Below are positions 13,689 through 25,900 of a stretch of DNA of 64,000 nucleotides, one piece after another. Below the pieces are notes generated by a model. That model worked only from the letters and a program-made list of their open reading frames with translations. It searched no databases and was not told the DNA's origin. Location: contig JAKSXM010000246.1 in assembly GCA_022575985.1 (NCBI GenBank), forward strand, positions 12,232,001 to 12,296,000. Reading direction: 5' to 3'. How positions within the stretch are numbered: position 1 is the first letter of the stretch; each line of letters starts with the position of its first letter. A program made the translations under genes and the position numbers. The DNA comes from Anagrus nilaparvatae. Taxonomy: Eukaryota > Arthropoda > Insecta > Hymenoptera > Mymaridae.

Positions 13689-14173
13689 TTTTTTAAAATA
13701 AATATAAATTAAATAATTAAATAAATATCATTTTTTCTTTAAATAAATAAAAAATTATAAAAATCGTGTGAAAATTTAATATAAACAAACACATCTCAAC
13801 TCAAAAAGCAACAACGACAGTTGATCTGTTGATGACTAATGAAAATTAAAAGATGGTAGCGCCATTGTATTGGTTTAAAATATTTAGCGGGATAATATAC
13901 TAAAATTTGAATAAAAAATTGCAAAAAAGTTTAATTTGAATAAATTAATTTAATTTTTAATTCGAATAATTAATTTAAAAAAAAATGATTTATGATTAAG
14001 AATTAAATTCGTAAAATATTGTTGTTTTTTATGTACAGTTTTTATTTTTTATGATATTTTTTATGTTTTACAAAATTTGTAGGTAAAATTTAAACATATA
14101 AATACAAAGTTTTGTTTTCTAAAAATTAATATTTGACAAGTAAAAATATAAAATAGATATTGTACATAATACA
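13689..14173. other. Upstream flank of the CEP295-like gene
   Basis: AT-rich, with no reading frame of note. It should contain the minus-strand promoter and 5' UTR of the CEP295-like gene, most likely around 13690-13870, where base composition is mixed. No specific element was recognised. Confidence 0.4.
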
Positions 14174-14894
14174 CCAGTGAAAATACGGGTTTAGGTGGAC
14201 TTACAGTTGCGAATACGAGATTTGCTCTAGTATAGGTTTTTTGGGTCGCTGGACACGAAAATCGGGGTCATTTGGCTAAGAAAATGGGGCTTCACGTTCT
14301 GAGGCTTCACGCTTCGCGTTCTGAGTCGATAGATTTGTACAAGAATTGGTTTCTAAGGGTTTTCTGGGTCGTTAATTAAGAATCTCAATGATTTTTTAAG
14401 GTAAAATTAATATTACATATCTAGGGCTAAAAAGCCTATTTTCTGCCCTAGGGAGACGGCTTTTTTGCCCATTATATGTATAACTATGTTTTAGAACACG
14501 GGAAAAAATATGGGGTTCGACTTTTGCATGCTGTCTGCACTCGCTCGTGCATACAACTGCATGCAAAGCCAAAACCAATATTTCGGGTTAAAAGGGGTAT
14601 TTTCGGTATTTTCGCACTTTTTGCGGCCAGATTTGTTTCACAAGGGTTTTTTGGATCGCTGAAAATGAATTTCATGGATTTTTTAATGTAATATTAATAT
14701 TTCACCCTTATATTAGCTAAAACTATCCCCAAAAGGCGAATACATAAAAAATACCCCCTTTTGGGGGTAGTTTTTGCAAATTTAAGGGTGAAGCTCCATT
14801 TTCTTAGCCAAATGTATTGTATTCAGCGACCCAAATATCTATACTATAGAGAAAATCTCGTATTCACAACCGTAAGTCCACCCCCCCCCCCCCC
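14174..14894. mobile_element. Foldback/MITE element with ~100-bp inverted ends
   Basis: The left end (from 14174) begins CCAGTGAAAATACGGG and continues with CGAATACGAGATTTGCTCTA, a ring of GGGTCGCTGGACACGAAAAT, then GTCATTTGGCTAAGAAAATG. The right end carries the reverse complements in mirrored order: CTTAGCCAAATGTATTG, CAGCGACCCAAATA, GAGAAAATCTCGTATTC, GTAAGTCCACC, ending in a C-tract (14881-14894). The interior is non-coding. A second partial member lies at about 59290-59538. The short frames inside are chance. It is a non-autonomous DNA transposon of unidentified superfamily. Confidence 0.7.
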
Positions 14895-15780
14895 TTCAAT
14901 CCCAAAATATATGTTTGTCTCCACATTTTAATTTTAAGTCATTGATTTTTTTTACAAATTTATTATTTAAATTATGATAACATTCAATATTTAAGCGTTT
15001 TCAAAGGCTACTCTCGGATAAGAATAGTGGTTTGGCCCCCGGAACCAAATCCAACCTAAGCAGTAGCATCTAAAAAGTTATCAGAAAACTCACTGATTAG
15101 ACCTCTAGGTGACGACAGGCCCCTGAAAACCTAAAAAAACACCGTTTTTTTTGGGATTTTTTAGGTTTTATTTAATTTCTCCAACCCGTAAATAGATAAT
15201 ACTCTGCTCATAGGCTGGAAAACTTAAAATTTCACCACTTTTCAAGAAAAATTTTTTTTGGGCCGTTTGGGCATCCTTAGGACCCCGAAATATAATTTTG
15301 AATTTTTTGAAAATCGGTTTTTCGAGCATAAAAAAAATTGTTTTTAATAATCCTGGTAGTTAGGAAAACCATATTTTTTAATTTTTTAGCAAATCTACTG
15401 CAATAGAGGGGGGACCACTTTAATACCCGAAATTTCAAAATCTTCTACCGCCGTTTACCCACGCTTTTTTACTGCTGTGAAATTTTTATTTTAAACAGTT
15501 TATTGTTGTGCCAAAAATGCAAATGCATAATTCTTAAACTTATTTTTATTAGTAGTCACCAATCTGCAGTCCCAATCGTGCTATTATCTCACTGCCGTTT
15601 ATCCGCGCTTTACGCACATTTTTCCTTTTTAAATGCATAAAGCGTGGGTTAAAATTTATTGAATCTTGTATTGAATTTGAAAAATAAATTTTACCAGCTT
15701 TGGTTAAGTAAGAGTGTTTATAAATAATATAAGCTTTTTTAAATTAAAACACTTCGATAAATTCTTGATACCTTCATCAG
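14895..15780. other. Intergenic DNA, no gene seen
   Basis: Mixed-composition intergenic sequence. Short inverted words (TTTACCCACGCTTTTTT near 15455 and AAAGCGTGGGTTAAAA near 15640) hint at a decayed repeat, but no boundaries could be set. Confidence 0.35.
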
Positions 15781-16104
15781 TCATATACAGAGCTTCGCAA
15801 TAAAAATACTTGTTAAATAGTTGGTTAAAACTTTTATTTCTAAGTTTTGAAATGTTTCTAGCAAAATTTCTAAAAATTCATCGACATTAATATATGAATC
15901 TTTAACAGAAAATTTTGTTAAAATTATTTGTTTATAAATGAAAGATGATAATTTATTATAGCACAAGTTTTCATTAATTGAAAGCACAGTAAATTCAGTT
16001 ACATTTTTACATTCATTACAGTTAAGAGTCTCAGTTACTTCATTTGGATTATTTACAATAATAACTTCAAATTTTTTTTGGCATAGAGTCCGTTTTTTGG
16101 GTTT
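15781..16104 (-). pseudogene. Unidentified reading frame without ATG, possible transposon remnant
   Basis: About 107 open codons on the minus strand, ending in TAA/TAG near 15781, with no methionine start (first in-frame start-like codon is GTG at 15987). The product has a CNECKN (CxxC) pair followed by about 80 residues that look like a folded helical segment (LTKFSVKDSYINVDEFLEIL). Lysine/asparagine-rich composition fits this genome. It could be the C-terminal end of a degenerate transposase or an isolated exon. I do not recognise the family, and no neighbouring exon was found. Confidence 0.25.
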
Positions 16105-18400
16105 TTAAACAGAACTTAAATATGTTTGGTAAATAAATTAATTAACTTAAATAGGTTTGTTTATATCAAAAGTTGTCCATCTGCCCACAATTGGAAAATT
16201 TTGGTAATTCTTTAGGGGTTTTCCGTTGTTCTTATCTGACATGCATCACTTTAAGACCACTGAGCACGATGTCCTGTATTTTTGATTTTTTTACCAGTTG
16301 ATTCAAATGTAATAAAATATAATCTAATGTTGTAAAGAAAATAGCTTGTAAAAAACAACCTGCATTTTAATAATCCAATAAAAAGATGTCTCATTAATTA
16401 ATTTTCTAGTATATTATTAGACACTGCTGTAAGAAAATAAATATCAATGTTGTAAATATGCATAACATCAGGGGCTGAAAAATGTTAAATTTTGAGAAAA
16501 AAATTTATGAAGACTGAATAAAAATAACATTTATTATAGCATATGAATATTTTTTATTTCAGATATTTTAATGATTCAAACGAAATATTGTAAATAATAC
16601 ATTGAACACAACTATTAAATCCCAAACTTAGTAATTAAGTTTCCCAAACCAATTTTATTTCGATAAAATCAAATAATGCTTTTTAAAATAAAAATAACAA
16701 AAAGTTAGTGTAAAAATACTATTATCACAGTATATGGGTACTTTTCACACAGGAATAATATGCAAACTTGAAGTTAATAAATAATATTTTTTGAAATAAT
16801 AATAAAAAATTCCTAAACACAAGTAGAATTGATTGCAAATTTTAGGTATTTAGATCTTGATAAACATAAAAATACTAAAAAATTGATTAAAAGTTAAGTT
16901 TTGGGCCATAAGCAATAAAAAAATATACAGTTTCCGTGAAAAGCACCCATATAACATTTACATGTGTGTGATTATATAATATCGAAAGGTTAACATTTAT
17001 TTTTCTATTGTGGAAGAACAATGGCATAATTTCTAATATCCCATTGGTTAAAAAGTTAAAAACAAATATTTTTTTTTTTGTTAAAAACGAAACTTATTTG
17101 TCAAATGTATTTAACCTTATTTTCCTAGGTACGATTTCTTGAGTCCTTTCTATACATTAGATTAATTTTGTCAAGAATTTTGTTTAGGTAATCCCGTGTC
17201 AAAGCACACGGGAATAAAATAAATTAATCTTGTCTAGAAAGGGCTTTAATTTACTTCAATTTTTTTCTTTGTTTTAGCAAATATTTCTTTACCTACTGTA
17301 TATATGAATGATATTAATTTATAGTTTTCTATTAATTGACCAGTCTGGGTACTGGTGCTTTTACCTAGTATTATGATCAATTTATAGAGAACTACAAATT
17401 AGTAATATTAATTGCAAGGATGAATCGTCAAACCCATTCCAAAATATTTTTCAACGAAACTATATACCTATAAAAATAGTAAATTTTTAACTAAAGATAG
17501 TAACAAAGAAAGAATGGCTTAAGTAAATCGCATGTTAATTGGTAAGCTGGGATTTGGAGCAATGTTTTTTATCCCACGGTGAAGAGAAAACGTGTTTTTT
17601 TGGAAGAAAATTAATTTTTCACACTTTTCTCTCTTTATTACAAAGGTTTTAATTTTTTCAATTTTTTAAAGCTTACAGACATGATTTTTCTCTTTTTTTT
17701 TTATATCTAAAACGTATATCTTTGGATACATTTTTTTTTCTCTTAGCTTAAGAGCTCATAGGAAAATTCACACAGAATCTGATTCTGGGGTCATGAATTT
17801 TTTTTGGCGAGAAAATCGACTTTTACGCTAATACTCTACATATTTTAATATATCAGCAGCAGATAGCTCAAATTTCTAAAAAAAAACATTTGCTAAAAAT
17901 TAAAATTGTTTTCGAAATCATTGAATTCCACTGTATGCTGAATAAAAAATTCTGCAAGATATATAAGCGGAATCCTGCTTTCCATTGAGAAATATTCTCA
18001 TTTACAGAAAGTCGATTTTTTCTGTTAAGAGTATATCAATATTTCATTTGGGTTATCAGAAATGCACTCTTTAAGCTCTAATTTATAAAACCACCTAGCG
18101 AAAATGACAAATTAACAAATTACAATCTGTAAAAGCTGCGTATTTTACAATTAATTTATTTGTCATCTTAATTAATTTATTCATTTCGATTTCATTTAAA
18201 AAATTATTTATCCCAATACTGCTTTTGTATTATTCCATACTAACCAAAGGTTACATTTCCAAATGATTATTTAATAAAAAATCTTTGATACAAATTGTGA
18301 AGTCGACTATACTACTAAAAACTGAATCCACAGCGACAAAACGACACAGCTGATTCGTCCAATAAATTTCCCGCCATAAAATTCAAATTCAAAATAAAAA
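16105..18400. other. Intergenic DNA, no gene seen apart from hairpins
   Basis: AT-rich sequence with many stop codons in all frames. The only organised structure is the nested hairpin group at about 17130-17415, listed separately. Confidence 0.45.
17130..17415. repeat. Two adjacent imperfect hairpins
   Basis: First hairpin: GTCCTTTCTA and AGATTAATTTT (about 17153-17170) pair with AAATTAATCT and TAGAAAGGGCT (about 17220-17252), enclosing a perfect inner stem CCCGTGT/ACACGGG (about 17193-17212). Second hairpin: GATATTAATTTATAGTTTTC with AATTGACC (about 17308-17342) pairs with GATCAATTTATAGAGAACTA and TAATATTA (about 17378-17410). No coding potential. It may be a small foldback element. Confidence 0.5.
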
Positions 18401-21400
18401 AAAAATCTTCTTTGATTAAAAAAAAAATAGGTATAGTAAAAATAATGAATAAAACACAAATATTTATAATTTTTCTATTTAACATTATACTTATATTTTT
18501 TTATTTATATCGTATATGTTTTTTTCTTTTATATAATAATAATATAATAATAATAATAATAATGTAATTTTTATATGAATAAAATGTTTTTTTTTTTAAT
18601 AATGTTAATGCCTACAATTTTATATATATATATATATATATATATTATACTAATTGTTATTTTATTATAATAACAATAGTCGTTACAAATATATATATAT
18701 ATATATATATATGTTATATATATGGTGTTGTTTTTTAATTTATTTAATTTTTCATCACTTTTGCACAGCATTTTTTAGAAATTTATTATAATTTCTCTTT
18801 ATTTTTTTTTTTTTTTGTAAATTATATATATATATATATATTTTAGATATTTATTAATTTATTAATCTCACTCAGTCGTAATTTATTTAATCATTCATAC
18901 ATATTTTTACTATATATTTTATTAAGATTTTTATTTATTTATTAAAAAAAAAGCACGTAAATTATGCAATTTTGGCTTAGATGTTTAACAATTTTTTTTT
19001 TTATTTTTAAATAATATAGTTTTATAAGAAAAAAAACAGAAAATTTTTCAGGTGATATTTATTTTTTTAATTTTTTATTATGCACTGTATAACCTCATGT
19101 ACATTTTACTTTTTTTTATCAAATATATTTTTTTTGTATTGTACTGTTTAGGATTGTATTTTTTTTAATACTTTTTATTCGATTCTTTGATACGTTATTT
19201 ATATATAAAGGATATTTATTTACTTTGATGAAAATATATATATATATTTTTTTTGGCTATTTTTATATTTACAAAAAAAATCGAGCCTGTGAAATTTCAA
19301 TGATTTTGGTAATTTTACAAAATAATGAATGCTTCAAGTAAAAAAAATGATAATTAATTATATATATATATTTTTTATGGTCATTTTTTTTATATTTGTA
19401 TAAGAAAATAATTTATAAATATATTTTTTTTGTAACTTTCTTTGAAATAAAAAAAAATTTAATTATTGCAATCAGTTATACAGTTATATATATAGAATTT
19501 ATATTTTACAGCACAAATATATATATTTTTTGATTTTTACAATAAATGGACGCTAAAAGAGAGAGAAATAGTTTTTTTTTTTGTATATTTTTTTATCTAA
19601 TTTTCTTATAAAGCTATATTATATATATATTATGCATTTTTTGAGACGACAATTTTTTAAATATTTAAGAGATTGTACTATTACATTAAAAAAAAAAAAA
19701 AAAAAAAAAATTTGTGAAACTTGGGTTGATTTAATTTTATGCGATTTGATGATTTTAATTAAAAAATATATACTGAAAAAATTCTTTTTATATATATTTT
19801 TTTTTCTTTTATTATACAATATATAACCTTTTTATATATAAAAAAATAATTTTTTTTTTTTTTTTAACTTTACATTTATATATATAAATATATTTTCTTT
19901 TTTTTTTTATACCTGAGGAAAATTTGTGTGTTATTTTTGTATGTAAAATCAAAGAAATGAAACAAAATAATTATAAAAAAAATCTATTTTTTTACTTCGT
20001 TCAATCCAAGTTTCATATATAATACAAAAAATGTTTTTTTTTTTTTAAATAATAATTAATTAATCACATATTATTTAATTCGAGCTAATAATTTCTTTAT
20101 ATATATACATATGCATATATATATTTAATCTATAATAATATATATAATTTTTCTACTACAATTTATTTAATATTTTTACCATACGAATAAGTATGGATTT
20201 ACAGATATATATGTATATATATATATATATATATTGTTTAAAAGTTGTGAAAGAATAGAAAAATAAATCTGAATGATTAAAAATCTTATATCGATATAAC
20301 ATAATTTAATAGAGTTTTATCTTAAAATCTAATGAAAATTATAGCATTAATAACAATAATGGATTACGATGTAACAATATTAACTAACTATGCAATTATT
20401 ACATATATATATATACAGAATCACCTAGGATTGTTATATATATATATATACTTTTTATGTTTAATTAATAATATATTTATTTTGCTCGACCACGATAACT
20501 AAATCACAGTCAGTTATATATTCAATATCAAGAATGTTGGAAGCAGAAGATTGTAATACAATTAATTTTATATATATATATATATATACATATATATACT
20601 ATAATTTTTTTATAAATAAATATATATATATATAAATACATTGCTTCACATCATAATATAATGAGAAAAAATTTTACTAATTTTTATTTTATTGAAAAGC
20701 CGGCAGTAAGTTTTACTTATATGCAGTTTTGTTTAATATCACTGATGGATGTGAACAAATTTTTTTTTTTATCGATATGAGATCGGTTTGGTATTTTTTT
20801 GTCATTTATGTATAATTACACATATATTCAACTCATAGCCTGTGCTTTTCACAATAATATATATATATTTTATATAATTTGTCTAGATTTTTATTTATTT
20901 TTAATAATATATTTTTATATATACTCTCTTTTTTCTTAATTTTTTCTTTTTTTTTTTTAAATAAGTAAAAAAAAAAAAAAAATATTTTATCACAAAACTT
21001 TTTTTGTCAATTTTTTTCCTTTGGAAAATAGAAAGCTTCAAATATAAAATTTAGATCCTAATAAAAAATACATAAAATAACAATAATAAATAAATATTGC
21101 ACAAAATTTTTAAAAAATCAATTTTCAAAATTTTTCACTAATTAAAAAGAGAGACAATTCGATCAATTCATCTATAAAAAAAAGGAGAATATAATAATAA
21201 AATACATGAGATATCGCTATACATGATAATTAATTAATTAATAAAAAAAAAACATAGCAATATTTAACACACATAATTAACAAACAAAAAGATTTATCAA
21301 CATTAGTATTTGTCAACTACAATATAAAACATTCAAGTCTATCGAAATTACTTAAAAATATTAGTCTATATAAATTATCTTTAAAATTGAATAACATCGA

Positions 21401-22645
21401 TAGACTTAAATTACAAATTTTTTTAATAAAAATTTTACATATCGGAAGGTTCTTTTCAAATATATGTATAAATTAGCTAACTAAACTAATGTATGCGATA
21501 ATAAAAATTCATGCTAATATAAATATTTCTTTATGCAAAAAGGTAATATATATATAAATATATGCATGTTGTATATATATATATATATGTATAATACAAA
21601 TTATACAATGAAAATTCATCGATAAAATTGTTGTAAAATCACACGCAAATCATCCATGTGAGTCCATTTCTATCTTAATTATACAATAAAAATATAATAA
21701 CAGGTGTTACTTTACATATGTTCTGAAATGTAAATATTAATCAAAATTCATTGTACATAATATATATAAACATGCATACACTTTATACACCTTTTATTTA
21801 TTTTTGTTTAAATAATAAAAAAAAATGAACATAATTTTATTTTTCTCATAAATTATAATAAAAATATATCACAATTTGCTTTATATATATATATGTATAT
21901 ATATTACTTCTCTGCATTACAATTATTATATATATATATATAATCTGTTTTGTCCCATAATTATACATATTTTTTAAAAAATCATTATTACGTATATAAT
22001 TTAATTAATAACTACTGTTATACATACATATATATATCATCGAGTAAAGAAATAATTACTAATACAATATTATAATTAAAAATAAAGAAAACTCCTAAAT
22101 AAAAATTTTAAATAATGGAGAGTATATTTTACGTATAGGAGTTTTTCATTTATTTTCTTCGTTAAAACTCTCACTTCGATATACACATATATATTATGTA
22201 TATATTGTTTCATCGACTAAACATATAGATATTTTATTTTATCTAACAATTTAATATTACAATATATTTCTGTTTATATATATTTATCTAAATTTGTCTA
22301 TATAACGCTGCTTATTAAATTAAGCACCTCTCTTTTTTATACTAATAAATATGATTGCTAATTTTATGATTATTTATTATGATTATTTTATTATAACTAT
22401 ATAATATTATGATTATTGTTTTATATATTAATATATAATTATTGCTATATAGCAAATTAATAGCTATTTTTTATATATATTAGTATTATAATATTTGAAA
22501 ATGGCTTTTATTTTTAACCTTTTGTTTTTTGAGAAAAATACGCATTATAGAGTTATATAGAGAGGTGTGTGTGTGTATGTGTTTGTGTATCATTGTATTA
22601 TTGTAAAATTATTTAATTGGCAGCGAATAATAATAATTATTTGTC
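18401..22645. other. Extreme AT-rich, (TA)n-laden stretch; probable 3' UTR of the GLUT4EF-like gene
   Basis: This begins directly after the stop codon of the minus-strand GLUT4EF-like gene and runs about 4.2 kb. It has almost no G+C, numerous TATATA runs (for example 18622-18644, 18694-18712, 20213-20234, 20572-20588, 21571-21587) and long A or T tracts. No reading frame looks coding. A long 3' UTR is inferred from position; the polyadenylation site could not be picked out among the many candidates. Part of it may be intergenic. Confidence 0.4.
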
Positions 22646-22981
22646 CTATGCATGATCACCAAAACGACTACATGCTTTTTTCCATTTACATTGTGTACAC
22701 CATAATTCTCTATGATCCATACCATAAACTTTACGACATTTTTTAGTTTCACCACGTACTCTACGTGGTGAACCATTCATTTTAGTTAATGTTACTGTTA
22801 CTAAATTAATACCAGGGTTATTATTCGCTTGTTGCTGTTGTTGTTGTTGTTGATTTGATTGTTGATGATTTTGTTGTTGTTGTTGTTGATGATTATTATG
22901 TTGATGATTAACTGTTGTCGTTGTACGTCCAATACCAGTATTATTATGCAGTCTACCTGATGGCTTTTTATTGCTTGAGTT
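22646..22981 (-). CDS. Glut4EF: GLUT4EF-like coding exon 6 (polyQ and C-clamp)
   Basis: 112 codons to a TAG stop (22648-22646). An N-terminal Gln/His/Asn tract is coded by CAA/CAG/CAT repeats (about 22825-22915). The end is the C-clamp: [19 protein letters not shown] followed by [20 protein letters not shown]. The four cysteines (KC, WC-x2-C-x4-C) and the aromatic and basic residues match the C-terminal domain of SLC2A4RG/ZNF395 and resemble the C-clamp of TCF proteins, which reads GC-rich DNA. Confidence 0.92.
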   Translation of the reverse strand, partial: NSSNKKPSGRLHNNTGIGRTTTTVNHQHNNHQQQQQQNHQQSNQQQQQQQQANNNPGINLVTVTLTKMNGSPRRVRGETKKCRKVYGMDHRELWCTQCKWKKACSRFGDHA

Positions 22982-25900
22982 CTGTAATAATAAAAATAAA
23001 TTATTTAAATTTTTTTTATTATTTACTGTTATTAATTACATAGAAAATATAAAAAGGAAGTCTATAAGGTTATGTTTTAAAAATATTTTACCCTGGAATA
23101 CATTATATTAAATATTGTAACTGTTAAAGTCGAGAGGGCACGCGGATTTATAATATTACAAAACGATCTTATGGAAATGGTACCGTTATAATAATGCTTA
23201 CAGAATAACTTTAATGTGTGTTTATACTTATAGCAAAAAATATTTTATTAAAAAACAAAAAAAAATTTTTTTTAATTACCTGGACCGGAGCAAAAGAAAA
23301 TGTATTTTGTAGTAGATACTCTTGTTGATTTTGTTGTATATTTGCTTCGGATTGATTACTATTATGATAATTATGGTAATTATGATGATAATTATGATGA
23401 TTATGATGATTATGATGATAATTTTGATTGTTATGTGAATTCGTAGTTGTTGTCATTGTTGACAATGTCGTTGTTGTATTTATTGAATTATTAATTTCAA
23501 GTCTTAATGATTTTTGATATTCTGGATCTTCAGTCATAGGCCTAACCATATCCCAATGTGATTTTGTTGGTGGTGAACTTAATGCTTCGATTGGTAATTC
23601 TTGTATATAAAAATCTTCTTCGCCAATAACTCTATTATCACCTAAATGTGATTCTCTAACGTGTTCTTCTATTAATTGATGTGTTGCTCGTAATTGACCA
23701 CAGGTTACTTTATCCGATGCATTACGCCAACTGCATTGATATATCACCTTAGGTTTTTCCTCTTTCTGTGCATGAAAAAACAAAAAATCATTAATTTCAT
23801 ATTTAAATTTTTAAGTTATAATTACGTATATGGAAGAAAGAGAGAGAAAAAATATGAAAAAAAGCTCAAGTTATTTCCGGATATTATCATATGCACGCGC
23901 GCTTTCGTCAAAGAAAAATCGATTTCATCATAAATATACAATATTTCTTGGATTTTAACATAAACATTATTAGGGAGGTCGCGCGCAATATTCTTTGTTT
24001 ACATCAACATATAACCATTACCACGTGGCTATTGATCCACTCTTTGTATGTATATTTTTTCTTCCATATGTAATAAAAGAGAAAAATTTTACCGGCCGGT
24101 GTCGACGTCCCCTTTTATTTGCAAAGAAATTTTTTTATAAGAATATGACGCAACTAGTGCTAAAAGAAACTACGTCATTCAATTTGTAAAAAATATAATA
24201 AAGAATCTTAACAATTCTATATTGGGTTGTAAGTTAAGTTAATACATTTTTTCTTGTACAAATTTCTAAAAAAAGAAATCCTCTCATAGAAAAAATCGTT
24301 TTTTTTAACCTAGGTATTTTTATAAAAAAAAAAGAAGAAAGGACAAAAACTCAGCAGCAACAAGCTTATGGTTTCTTTCCCCTCAACCGGCTTCAGAGCC
24401 ATCGGAGGTCACAGACCCTTGTTGCGCTAGCTGCGCTGTTTTATAATGTATGTATTATAATTCGTGTATAGAAATACTCTTCTCCTCCCTCGCACATATA
24501 ATACACATTTACAAGAATTATACATACAAAAGACGACGTTATTAAATATACAAAAGCGCAGTTTGTTTGCAGGAGCGGCTAAGGCCCATTATCGAACCCC
24601 ATCGTCTTCGAGAGCTTTTATACTGTACTTGTTTAGAGAGAGAAAGAGACCGGCACTCAGCTGGTTGGTTCAAAGAGAGAATGGAGGAGAAAATAATAAA
24701 AGTATTATAAAGAGAGGGGACAAGGGGTAACGCCCGGGGAACCAAAACAAACCGGCCGGCCATGTGCTATAATTTTGCTGGTGGAAAGGGTCGGACGTTG
24801 AACTCAATTCAAAGGCCCGAAATGGGAGAAACAAGGATGGGTAATATGAGTTGATAGTATGTAAAGATATTAAAAAAAAAAAGTCCCAAGCAACACAAAG
24901 GATTGTGTATGTAGAAAATTGCCGGTAACAAACGCATGCGCATTATGGTTGTTTACGTCGCCATATTTAAATTGCAATCTTTAACTATATATATGTTGAG
25001 AAAGTACTTAACTTTTGCCGGTTTGTTGTTGTTATAATGTTTATGGGAATGTACAATAATAATAATATATGCGATATCTATGTATATACTTTTTTTTTGA
25101 ACCGTTAAGCCTCATTAATTTTCTATCTAATATACATTTTATAGAGAGAAAAGATTTTTTAATCGGATTTATAATAAACATTTATTTATAAAATTTACAT
25201 TTTTGCCAATAATTTAGCCTTTTTAGTAATATAAATAAGAGAAAACGACAATTTTTTAACCAGATTTCACTGCGTTATTGTTTATTATATTTATTTAATA
25301 AATAAAACAAAGAAAATGTGTAATATACTCGCGAGAAAAGATAATGAAATAAAGCCTTTTGTTTAATCATAATATGATATATAAAGAACTTTTTCGAATT
25401 TTTTCAAAATTACGGTCTTATTTCTCCGGATATTCATTTTGCAAAATTTTTTATTGTTTTTTTTTTTTTTAAGGTTTCTCTAAAAGAAAAAGATATATAA
25501 TACATATTAACAAAGAAGATCGATTTGCGAAAAAAAAGAAAGAGAAAAAGAATAAGGAGGGGCGGGAGAGAGAAACGAAGGAGAATAATAATACGAGAGA
25601 GACCGGTATTTCGCCGGCCGGCATTTATACAAGCCGGTAATTTTTGCTTCGGAAGAGAAACAGTATCTATGGATAAATTTTTATTTAAAAAAAAAAATTA
25701 CATTTTAACGTTGATGCTGAAGAAAAATTAAGTTCCCATATAACTTCTCTATTGCACGCAATTTAAATTATTGTACGAACATAAATATAACCGGCTTTCT
25801 TCACCTGCGGGATCAATCCGCCTCTTGTACTTACGTACATTTTTTTTTTATGTGTATTAGTACCTTTTTTTTATTTATTTTTCTCCTTTTTCCACACATA

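Noticed and set aside
14396..14691. Overlapping ~60-71-codon frames on both strands
   Set aside because: They lie inside the inverted-end foldback element and mirror one another; no domain.
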